A DNA stretch of 36,978 bases from JBHIDJ01 sp046760105 (GTDB lineage Bacteria; Pseudomonadota; Gammaproteobacteria; Acidiferrobacterales; SPGG2): NCBI GenBank assembly GCA_046760105.1, contig JBHIDJ010000019.1:1-36978 (forward strand), given 5' to 3'. The position numbers were made by a program, and so were the translations under genes. Shown here in pieces: positions 1-7,120 of the stretch; the first letter of the stretch is position 1; the number at the start of each line of letters is the position of its first letter. The notes under the pieces are model-generated. The model saw only the letters and a list, made by a program, of their open reading frames with translations, was not told where the DNA came from and did not search any database.

Positions 1-153
1 CGTGTCGTCATCGAAACCCGAGCGATCGACGTCGGCATCTCCAAGTCCCCCACCGATATACCAACCGGGCTCGATCGCCGAGACCGGGAGCGTAGCGCCG
101 AACCCTAGACACAAAATCATGCTCACGCGAATAAATTGTTTGATGTTTTGCAT
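1..153 (-). CDS. Outer-membrane beta-barrel protein, N-terminal fragment
   Basis: This partial gene runs off the left edge; 51 codons are visible. The start ATG (151-153) is preceded on the minus strand by AAAGGAG (164-170), a strong ribosome binding site. The first 26 or so residues form a signal peptide with a basic start, a hydrophobic core and an end near PVSA. The mature part opens with PGWYIGGGLGDADVD. An aromatic plus glycine-rich first strand right after the cleavage site is typical of small OmpA-like or OmpW-like barrels, so an outer-membrane location is inferred. The rest of the protein lies outside the window, so the exact family cannot be named. Confidence 0.7.
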   Translation of the reverse strand, partial: MQNIKQFIRVSMILCLGFGATLPVSAIEPGWYIGGGLGDADVDRSGFDDDT

Positions 154-312
154 GTTGCGCTAACTCCTTTAGAGGGTGTTGTTTAACAGCAGTCGTTGTC
201 AGAATGTTCCGTCCTGGATCGGACATGCCTGTTGCTAGGAAAACCGGTAAACAAAAATGATGTCACATCAGTGGCGAGTTTAGTATACACACCATCCGGT
301 TTGGTGGCGCAT

Positions 313-1026
313 TCATCGGAAGACTTTCTTCAAGATTTCCGTTGTGCGTGCCACTGGGTCACGACGGATACGTCTTTCCTCTTCCGCTATCATATAAAAG
401 AGCCCGTCAGCGCTTTGCTTGTTACATATTCGTCGAGATCGAACTCGCTCGATTCTACAAGCCCTATGCGTCCCGCTTTCTCAACGAAGCGCCTATAATT
501 AGCCGTCACTCCGAATCTGTCGGTCGTGCGGCTGATAATGGGTTGAAAAGCCTTGGCAATCCAACTTCAGAATGGCGGCGAAAATACTGCGTTGCCGCGT
601 CGTCGGGGCCCCGCAGTATCCCGACCGCGTCCCGAATCGTCATCTCGCGTATCACATCGAGGAAGATCTCTTTAGCTTGCGGGGCGGCAGCTTCAGCCGC
701 ACGATTGAGGCTCACGATAAACTGGTCGGCATACTTATCCGCCCCTATCTTGCGAAGCAAGCTTTCCACTTCGCGCAGATGCTCAGGTACCGGAATCCGC
801 ACCTGCCCGTTCTTCAAGTAACCATCCAGCGTGCCCAGGTTCAGTACCCCGCGCTGCGTGCCCTTTTCTAACGCTTGCTTCAATCCCGCGACAATCGTCT
901 CGGTATCGAGCTCGGCTGTGCGCTTCCGGTAATCCTCGTACTGCGTTTTGACCCAGTCACTGCTGCACCCCAGCTGAAGTAAAACAAAGCTGCAATCAGG
1001 GCAAGAATCGACGTAAGTCGTGTCAT
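313..1026 (-). pseudogene. DUF4197 lipoprotein gene with three frameshifts
   Basis: Read in three successive frames, the minus strand gives a nearly complete DUF4197 protein, a periplasmic family of unknown function and about 230 residues. The start (1024-1026) opens a hydrophobic signal peptide. One extra T in the T4 run (plus 981-984) would give ALFLLQLGCSS, a good lipobox, leading into SDWVKTQYEDYRKR. The middle part carries family hallmarks such as VRIPVPEHL, GADKYADQF and GPDDAATQYFRR. One extra C near 540-542 restores FNPIISRTTDRFGVTANYRR. One extra G near 402-409 restores KALDGLFYMIAEEERRIRRD and the ending ARTTEILKKVFR. All three lesions are single-base losses, two of them in homopolymer runs. 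This may be a decaying gene or read error. The repaired length of about 238 residues fits the family. Confidence 0.85.
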
Positions 1027-1138
1027 GGAACGGATGATCGCAGATCTAATTCCCTCTGTGAACGCCACTACCTCTGTGTTCAGAGACGAATCGCGGTAGA
1101 ATATTTCTTGTCATACATGCTTCGCACGAATAACCGTG

Positions 1139-1654
1139 ATGAAAAGGCACCAGACTTGGATCGTTGTCGCTTTACTTACGATTGGCGGCGTCTTCGTCGC
1201 TGCCATGCTCAGTCCTTCTGCGCGCAGGACCCCAACGGTCGAATTCACGCTCATAAACGGTGCGAAGCTCGCCGTCAACGAGCTCCAAGGTAGACCCGTG
1301 CTCATCAACTTCTGGGCGACTAGCTGCAAACCCTGTATTGAAGAAATCCCAGAGCTAACACAGCTATACGTGGAACTCCGGCCACGTGGACTGCAAATCA
1401 TCGGCGTCGCCATGCCGTACGACCCGCCTGCGCGCGTGCTCGAATTCAGTAAACGATATGGCATACCTTATCCGGTAGCACTCGATATAGACGGCCGGAC
1501 TATCAGTGCCTTTGGCGATGTAGCGGCAGTGCCGACGACACTGCTGATCGCACCTGATGGACGCATCCTGCTGCGTAGGACCGGTGTGTTGGATGTTCCT
1601 AAGGTACGCCAAACAATACTGCGGCTGCTGGATGAGGGTGCACACACGATATGA
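1139..1654 (+). CDS. TlpA/ResA-like membrane-anchored thioredoxin
   Basis: This is a periplasmic thiol-disulfide oxidoreductase of the TlpA/ResA type, about 171 residues. Residues 7-24 form one N-terminal membrane anchor or uncleaved signal. The thioredoxin fold follows, with the active site WATSCKPC (Cys63 and Cys66) and the conserved cis-proline in AAVPTTLLI. An in-frame GTG three bases upstream is possible, but ATG at 1139 is the natural start. Such proteins reduce cysteines of apocytochromes or other exported proteins. The next gene, 61 bp downstream on the same strand, is hemJ, so a link to haem or cytochrome maturation is plausible but inferred. The substrate cannot be told from sequence. 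Confidence 0.85.
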   Translation: MKRHQTWIVVALLTIGGVFVAAMLSPSARRTPTVEFTLINGAKLAVNELQGRPVLINFWATSCKPCIEEIPELTQLYVELRPRGLQIIGVAMPYDPPARVLEFSKRYGIPYPVALDIDGRTISAFGDVAAVPTTLLIAPDGRILLRRTGVLDVPKVRQTILRLLDEGAHTI

Positions 1655-1715
1655 GGCACCAAGCTGTGGCCGCGCTCACGATTTTGATGCTGTTTCTAGA
1701 CGCGTAGCGATCGAC

Positions 1716-2129
1716 ATGCTGTGGGTTAAGTCGTTGCATATCATCTTCATGGTCACGTGGTTTGCTGGCCTCTTTTATCTGCCTCGTTTATTCGTTTATC
1801 ACAGTATGGCGACGGATGAGATCAGTATTGACCGCTTTAAGATTATGGAACGCAAGCTCTTTTACGGCATCATGACACCAGGCGGCGTGCTTACCTTGGT
1901 ATTCGGTGTATGGCTATGGCTAGGATACGGGTTCGGCAACACATGGCTTCACATCAAACTCGCACTCGTCCTCGTCCTTATCGCCTATCACATCTACTGC
2001 GGAAAACTCCTGTTCGATTTCAAACACGATCGCAATAAGCATGGGCATGTGTTTTACCGCTGGCTGAATGAGTTTCCGACCGTCATTCTGTTCGCGGTCG
2101 TGCTACTGACGGTGATTAAGCCACTGTGA
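1716..2129 (+). CDS. hemJ: HemJ-type protoporphyrinogen oxidase
   Basis: This 137-residue protein matches the HemJ family in length and pattern, with four likely membrane helices. HemJ oxidises protoporphyrinogen IX to protoporphyrin IX, the penultimate step of haem synthesis, in the inner membrane. The N-terminus (MLWVKSLHIIFMVTWFAG) holds the conserved histidine (His8), and WLHIKLALVL holds the conserved lysine (Lys81). These correspond to the His and Lys reported as essential for haem binding and activity in the family. The reading frame is open further upstream over the tlpA-like gene. The ATG at 1716 gives the usual HemJ length and was chosen for that reason. Confidence 0.9.
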   Translation: MLWVKSLHIIFMVTWFAGLFYLPRLFVYHSMATDEISIDRFKIMERKLFYGIMTPGGVLTLVFGVWLWLGYGFGNTWLHIKLALVLVLIAYHIYCGKLLFDFKHDRNKHGHVFYRWLNEFPTVILFAVVLLTVIKPL

Positions 2130-2272
2130 AAAACATACGATAAACATACTATAAGCTACTGATTATAAAGTTAATTTATACTAACAGTTCTGCACGCCAT
2201 GATACCCTATCGACCGGCGCCCGATGTCAGTTTCGCGGGTGTCGAGCCCATATATTATTGAATGATCGCTAA
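2130..2272 (+). promoter_or_regulatory. AT-rich intergenic gap, probable promoter of the hydrolase gene
   Basis: This 143 bp gap between hemJ and the hydrolase gene is clearly more AT-rich than its surroundings around 2135-2185. It contains TATACT near 2177 and TATATTATT near 2250. No well-spaced -35/-10 pair stands out, so exact promoter placement is not claimed. No terminator hairpin is seen. Confidence 0.3.
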
Positions 2273-3334
2273 ATGGATCCTGTCACGCACATATTAAGCG
2301 GGGGTTTGATCGCCCGCGCGACCGCACCCGCCCAACCTCGAGCGGAGCAACTTTCAACTCGCGCACGCGTGTTTGCGGGGTTGGCTGCGGCAGGGTTTCC
2401 GGACGCTGATTTTTTTGTGCGTTTTATAGATCCATTGACGTACTTGGCATACCACCGCAGTTATCTTAATTCGATCGTGTTAATGCCAGTATGGGCAGTT
2501 GCGCTCGCGTTTCTGTTTAGCTCACTGTCGCGCGGAAGGTATAGCTGGCGGGCATTCATTGGGGTGTGCTTCCTAGCTCTTGGTATCCACATTGTGGGGG
2601 ACTTGATCACGTCGTTTGGTAGCATGATTTTCGCACCGGTCTCCTTCGCTCGATTGGCATGGGACGCCACTTTCATCATTGACCCTTATTTTTCAGCAAT
2701 CATTGGTGCCGGCCTAATTGCTTCATTGGTCTGGAAACGAACACGGGTACCATCAGCATTGGCATTAGTCGCGTTGGTCGCTTACGTCGGTTTTCAAGCG
2801 CTCTTGCATGAGCGTGCTTTGTCAGTGGCAGATCAATACGCGCACGCCAACGAACTCATTGGGGCGAAAACACATGCGTTGCCGCAGCCCTTGTCGCCGT
2901 TCAACTGGATGTTGGTAGTGACTCACCAAAACACCTACCACCTTGCATATGTCAACCTGTTGCGTAAGAAGATACCGAACGAGCCTCCTGCGACCGCGGG
3001 AATGCTACAAAAAATTACTGCATCCTACCGGCCAGCGCAGCATGCTGTATGGCAAAGGGTCCCTCGTTTCGGCAAACCGGTATCGGTGTCACGATTTGTC
3101 CAGGCGGTATGGGAGCAAGATGCTTTGCGAACGTATCGCCATTTTGCGCTTTTTCCTGCCCTCTACCGCATCGACCGCCATGACAGTACCTGTGTCTGGT
3201 TCAGGGATTTTCGATTCGCCCTGGTCGGAAGAGAACCAGTTTTTCCATTCGGCCTGTGCCGCGACCATGATTCGCAACCGTGGCGACTTCACCGCCTGAC
3301 TGCTGCTGGCAAAACACAATTATTGGCTGATTAG
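2273..3334 (+). CDS. YdjM-type membrane-bound metal-dependent hydrolase
   Basis: This 353-residue integral membrane protein belongs to the YdjM/LexA-regulated putative metal-dependent hydrolase family. The family start is visible: MDPVTHILSGGLIARA, followed by GFPDADFF and YHRSYLNSI, which carry the conserved His and Asp residues thought to bind metal. HIVGDLITSFGSMIFAP adds the conserved HxxxD motif. Several hydrophobic helices lie in the first 190 residues, and a soluble C-terminal tail follows. Biochemical function is not established for the family; some members are SOS-controlled. The stop lies 6 bp from the convergent priA stop, with no terminator between them. No strong ribosome binding site is seen before the ATG. 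Confidence 0.8.
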   Translation: MDPVTHILSGGLIARATAPAQPRAEQLSTRARVFAGLAAAGFPDADFFVRFIDPLTYLAYHRSYLNSIVLMPVWAVALAFLFSSLSRGRYSWRAFIGVCFLALGIHIVGDLITSFGSMIFAPVSFARLAWDATFIIDPYFSAIIGAGLIASLVWKRTRVPSALALVALVAYVGFQALLHERALSVADQYAHANELIGAKTHALPQPLSPFNWMLVVTHQNTYHLAYVNLLRKKIPNEPPATAGMLQKITASYRPAQHAVWQRVPRFGKPVSVSRFVQAVWEQDALRTYRHFALFPALYRIDRHDSTCVWFRDFRFALVGREPVFPFGLCRDHDSQPWRLHRLTAAGKTQLLAD

Positions 3335-3340
3335 AAGCCG

Positions 3341-5542
3341 TTAATACATATCGAAAGGATCGACATCGAGCGACCAGCGCGCGCGTTTGCCCGCCGGGGC
3401 TTCGTCTAGCAATGGCAACCACCGAGAGATAAAACGGTGAAGCGGTCGGCGCCGAGCGGACTGAGCCAGTAGTTGTGCCCGATAACGCCCAGCACGCCGC
3501 TCCATTGGTGCCGGCACAGGGTCCATCAGCTCGACGCTGTCGCTCGCGAGACAACCACTCGCCAGCTCGTGGGCAACCTGAACAAACCTAAGCGCCGCTT
3601 CGGGTTTGGGAGACTCCGCCCTGAGTAACGCCAGATACGCGAACGGCGGATAACTTGCGGCTTTGCGTTCCGCAAGCGCCAAGTCAACAAACGCGCGATA
3701 GTCGTGCTGACGGAGGGCGGTGAAGACAGGATGTTGCGGTTGGTAGGTCTGAACCCACACCTCGCCGGGTTTTGCTCCGCGACCCGCACGACCGCTCACC
3801 TGGATGATCTGTTGGACGAGCTGTTCGCTGGCACGAAAATCGACGCTATAAAGGCGCTGATCTGCATCGAGCACGCCAACGAGGGTCACACTCGGGAAAT
3901 CATGACCTTTTGACAGCATCTGGGTGCCCACCAAAATGTCGGCTTCGCCCGCATCGACACGGCGTAGCTTGTCCTCCAGCATGCCTTTGCGTCGGGTGCT
4001 GTCGCGATCGATACGCACAATCCGCGCATGTGGGAACAGGCGCGTAAGCGACCTCTCCACGCGTTCAGTGCCCGCCCCCAAGGAATGCAGATTCATGCCC
4101 TGGCACTCTGGGCAATCCCTTGCCAATGGACTATCCGCCCCACAGTGATGACAGCGCAGGCGCTGGCTTCGCTTGTGTAACGTCAGTTTGGCATCACAAC
4201 GCCGGCAGGGAGCGAGCCAACCGCAGTCGTGGCACATATACACCGGCGCGTAGCCGCGACGGTTAAGAAATAACAGACTCTGCTCGCCCTTAAGCAGTCG
4301 ATGCTGAATTTGTTCCACCAGCGGCGGCGATAGTCCATCATTGACCGGCAAGCGGCGTAGATCCAATAAATGGACGTCCGGGAGTCGTGCGGTGCCGGTA
4401 CGATCCGGCAGCTCCAGCCTGTGGTAATTGCCATCGACGACATTCTGCAGGCTGTCGAGGGAAGGCGTAGCGGAACCCAAGACAATGGGAATGCCTTCCC
4501 GATGGGCACGCATCACCGCTACATCGCGTGCGTGGTAGCGAAACCCCTCCTGCTGTTTATAGGATGGGTCGTGTTCTTCGTCGATGATAATCACGCCGAG
4601 AGCCTGGAGCGGCGTGAATACAGCCGAGCGGGTGCCCAGCACAACGGGTGCCTTACCAGCTCGTGCCGCTGACCACGCACGCAACCGCTCCTGATCGGTC
4701 AGCCCCGAATGCAGCACCGCAACCGGCACGGCGAAGCGACCGCGAATCCGTCCGAGCAACTGCGGCGTCAGACCAATCTCCGGAACGAGCACTAACGCTT
4801 GTTTTCGCAACGCCAGCGCTTGCGCTATGACCTTTAGATACACCTCCGTTTTACCGCTGCCCGTAACCCCATTCAGCAAGAAAGCGTTGTACACGCCAAA
4901 CTCGCTGGTGATCACATCGACGGCCGCTTGCTGTGCGGGTGTTAACGGCGGCGCCGGTGTTTCTGCAATTGTCACGTCAAGACATTCCCGTACCTTGACC
5001 GCGATCCAGCCCCTCGCCACCATCTTTTTGACGGCCGTCTTCCAACCGCGAGACAGTCGAGAAAGCTGCTCGCGATCGAGACCGTCGGGCGCATCGGCGA
5101 TCGCGGCCAGAATCTTGCGCTGCAAGGGCGTGCGGTTCAGCGCTCCCGCGGGCACCTTGCGCCCAGCCGCAGTCAGCAACCAGACAAGTACACCTGTATG
5201 CACATCGCCACCGCGACGCAGGCTCGAAGGCAAGGCCGTTTTCAGGACATCGCCAAGGGGGTGGTGATAATAGTCCGCTGCCCACTGCAGTAGGCCGAGC
5301 AGGTCCGCGGACAACACGGGTTCGCGATCAAGAACTTTCAGAACCGGTTTTAGGCGCTCCGGGGTGATCGGGCTTCGATCCAAGATCCCTACCAACACGC
5401 CTATCATCTCGCGCTGTCCAAAAGGCACGCGTACGCGCACACCGGGACGAGGGTGCGGGGGAGGAGTCGAAACCGCGTAGTCAAAGCATCGGCGCAGCGG
5501 TGCGGGCACAGCGACCCGAAAGACAGGCGCGGTCACGCTCAT
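3341..5542 (-). CDS. priA: PriA replication-restart helicase (primosomal protein N')
   Basis: PriA is a 3'-to-5' DNA helicase that recognises stalled forks and reloads the replisome. The 733 residues match the normal length. The N-terminal 3'-end DNA-binding domain covers about residues 1-105 and a winged-helix part follows. The helicase core has Walker A GVTGSGKT near 225-232 and the DEEH box at 321-324. Paired CxxC zinc clusters lie around 440-490 (YMCHDCGW, CRRC, RCHHCG, CPEC). The later helicase motifs GTQMLSKGHDFP and QVSGRAGR are present. The start ATG lies at 5540-5542. The gene appears monocistronic and converges on the YdjM-type gene. A perfect DnaA box lies 128 bp upstream of the start. 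Confidence 0.97.
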   Translation of the reverse strand: MSVTAPVFRVAVPAPLRRCFDYAVSTPPPHPRPGVRVRVPFGQREMIGVLVGILDRSPITPERLKPVLKVLDREPVLSADLLGLLQWAADYYHHPLGDVLKTALPSSLRRGGDVHTGVLVWLLTAAGRKVPAGALNRTPLQRKILAAIADAPDGLDREQLSRLSRGWKTAVKKMVARGWIAVKVRECLDVTIAETPAPPLTPAQQAAVDVITSEFGVYNAFLLNGVTGSGKTEVYLKVIAQALALRKQALVLVPEIGLTPQLLGRIRGRFAVPVAVLHSGLTDQERLRAWSAARAGKAPVVLGTRSAVFTPLQALGVIIIDEEHDPSYKQQEGFRYHARDVAVMRAHREGIPIVLGSATPSLDSLQNVVDGNYHRLELPDRTGTARLPDVHLLDLRRLPVNDGLSPPLVEQIQHRLLKGEQSLLFLNRRGYAPVYMCHDCGWLAPCRRCDAKLTLHKRSQRLRCHHCGADSPLARDCPECQGMNLHSLGAGTERVERSLTRLFPHARIVRIDRDSTRRKGMLEDKLRRVDAGEADILVGTQMLSKGHDFPSVTLVGVLDADQRLYSVDFRASEQLVQQIIQVSGRAGRGAKPGEVWVQTYQPQHPVFTALRQHDYRAFVDLALAERKAASYPPFAYLALLRAESPKPEAALRFVQVAHELASGCLASDSVELMDPVPAPMERRAGRYRAQLLAQSARRRPLHRFISRWLPLLDEAPAGKRARWSLDVDPFDMY

Positions 5543-6022
5543 AAGCGGAACTGTATCATAGCCGAAGGGAGCCGGTGCGGTGAGTGGCGCATCGAGCGGG
5601 CTCGACGGCGATCAGTAAATCATTGTCACAAAACGGGAATGGGTTTATTAACAAAATCTGTTATGAAACTGTGGATAACCATGTTAATAAGTCATCAGGG
5701 CTCCCATAAAAAGGCCGTTTGTATATGGACGCGCTCACATTGCTGAAAAATTAATCTGTTAAGCAATAACTAATAGATTCAAGAAGTTATCTCCTGACAG
5801 GGTTGCAATCGACAATTCGGATCCAAGGCCGCTTGCCGCGCTCACCATATGGTCCTGCGTTTGTGTATATGTATACGACAGATCTCACCTTTCAGCCGAC
5901 GGGCCGCGAGTCAAAAAAGAGGCCGGTTTGGCTGGAGATGCCAGCCATCATCGTAGCCAATCGCACATCGCCGCGCTGCTAGCGGGTTTTGTAAGTCCAT
6001 CGGGCTGAGGTTTAAGCAGGTC
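5543..6022. other. 480 bp divergent intergenic region with AT-rich core
   Basis: The gap between the divergent priA and quinone reductase genes has no credible coding region. It is distinctly AT-rich from about 5620 to 5800. It carries a perfect DnaA box (5670-5678) and a loose inverted repeat ATAACT/AGTTAT around 5766-5790. Promoters for both flanking genes must lie here. No oriC-like cluster of DnaA boxes and GATC-rich 13-mers was seen. Confidence 0.5.
5670..5678 (-). promoter_or_regulatory. Perfect DnaA box upstream of priA
   Basis: TGTGGATAA on the plus strand is the exact complement of the high-affinity DnaA box TTATCCACA. It lies in the AT-rich divergent promoter region, 128 bp upstream of the priA start. 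A single box suggests transcriptional control by DnaA, or titration, rather than an origin. Functional use is inferred. Confidence 0.5.
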
Positions 6023-6991
6023 ATGGGACTATTAATCAACGGTAAATGGTCGACAGATCGGTACACAAGCGACGAACATGGCCGCTTTGTTCGCGCCGAG
6101 ACCCAGTTCAGAAACTGGGTGACGGCAGACGGGGCATCGGGTTTCAAGGCTGAACCCGATCGTTATCACTTATACGTCTCCCATGCATGCCCCTGGGCGC
6201 ACCGCACCCTCTTAATGCGAAAGCTGAAAAATCTTGAGGATGTCATATCGCTGTCTGTGGTAGATCCGTACATGGACGATCAGGGTTGGCAGTTCAGCGA
6301 TGGTCCCGGCTGTATTCCCGACACCGTTAACGGGGCATGCTATCTACGCGAGATATACCTCCAGGCGCAGCCGAAGTATACGGGCCGCGTGACGGTACCG
6401 GTGCTTTGGGATAAGCGCAACCGAACGATCGTCAACAATGAATCGCGAGAGATCATGCGTATGTTTGGCACCTCATTCGGCGAATGGAGTACTGGTGCTG
6501 TCGACTATTATCCTCCCCATCTAAGAAACGATATCGACAAAACCATCGATACGCTTTTCAACCCCATTAACAACGGCGTCTATCGCTCTGGTTTCGCCAC
6601 GAGCCAAGGGGCTTACGACGAGGCGGTGCGCGAGCTATTCCAAGCGCTGGATCACTGGGAAGGCCGGCTTGCGAGACAACGCTATCTCTGCGGAGATGTC
6701 GTTACGGAGGCGGATTGGTGTTTCTTCACGACCTTGATTCGATTCGACATGGTCTATGTCACACATTTCAAATGCAATCTACGTCGCATCATCGATTATC
6801 CCAATATCTGGAACTACGTGAAGGACTTGTACCAGCTTCCCGGTGTCGCCGAGATCTGTCACTTCGACCATATCAAGTACCATTATTACCGAAGCCATCC
6901 CTCAGTGAATCCGACGCGCATCGTTCCGATCGGTCCCGGCATCGATTTTAATGAACCACATGATCGGGAGCGATTCATGCGTGAGACGTGA
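6023..6991 (+). CDS. yqjG: Glutathionyl-hydroquinone reductase (Xi-class GST)
   Basis: This 322-residue cytosolic enzyme belongs to the Xi-class glutathione transferases (YqjG/ECM4). They use glutathione to reduce glutathionyl-hydroquinones back to hydroquinones, repairing quinone adducts. The hallmark CPWAHR with catalytic Cys56 is present. So are the family-specific N-terminal RFVRAETQFRNWV and the C-terminal GST helices with EADWCFFTTLIRFD and VYVTHFKCNLRR. Length matches the family (about 320-330). The ATG at 6023 gives the expected MGLLINGKW start. The gene stands alone, divergent from priA and convergent with the GGDEF-EAL gene. Confidence 0.95.
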   Translation: MGLLINGKWSTDRYTSDEHGRFVRAETQFRNWVTADGASGFKAEPDRYHLYVSHACPWAHRTLLMRKLKNLEDVISLSVVDPYMDDQGWQFSDGPGCIPDTVNGACYLREIYLQAQPKYTGRVTVPVLWDKRNRTIVNNESREIMRMFGTSFGEWSTGAVDYYPPHLRNDIDKTIDTLFNPINNGVYRSGFATSQGAYDEAVRELFQALDHWEGRLARQRYLCGDVVTEADWCFFTTLIRFDMVYVTHFKCNLRRIIDYPNIWNYVKDLYQLPGVAEICHFDHIKYHYYRSHPSVNPTRIVPIGPGIDFNEPHDRERFMRET

Positions 6992-7120
6992 GTCGTTAGT
7001 CGCAAGCCGTTTTTCGTAAGTCGTCAGTAGCTGTTGCTAAAACCGGGAGACGTAGCGCCAGCGGTCGTGAACTATTCACTCCTTACGAATCACGGTTCAC
7101 GAGTCACGGTTCACGAGTCA
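6992..7120. repeat. Mirrored GTGAACCGTGACTCGT-type intergenic repeat
   Basis: The junction between two convergent genes consists of iterated short words. An exact 14-bp tandem pair CACGGTTCACGAGT sits at 7091-7104 and 7105-7118, with a degenerate copy just before it. Near the other gene, 6992-7030 carries related words in opposite orientation (GAGTCGTTAGTCGC, TTCGTAAGTCG), so the whole can fold back on itself. The stop codon of the minus-strand gene (7121-7123) abuts the tandem pair. A bidirectional RNA-end role is inferred; no terminal T-run is present. Confidence 0.65.

Noticed and set aside
5543..6022. Chromosomal origin of replication
   Set aside because: Only one perfect DnaA box, no cluster, no AT-rich 13-mer repeats and no dnaA, dnaN, gidA or parAB nearby.
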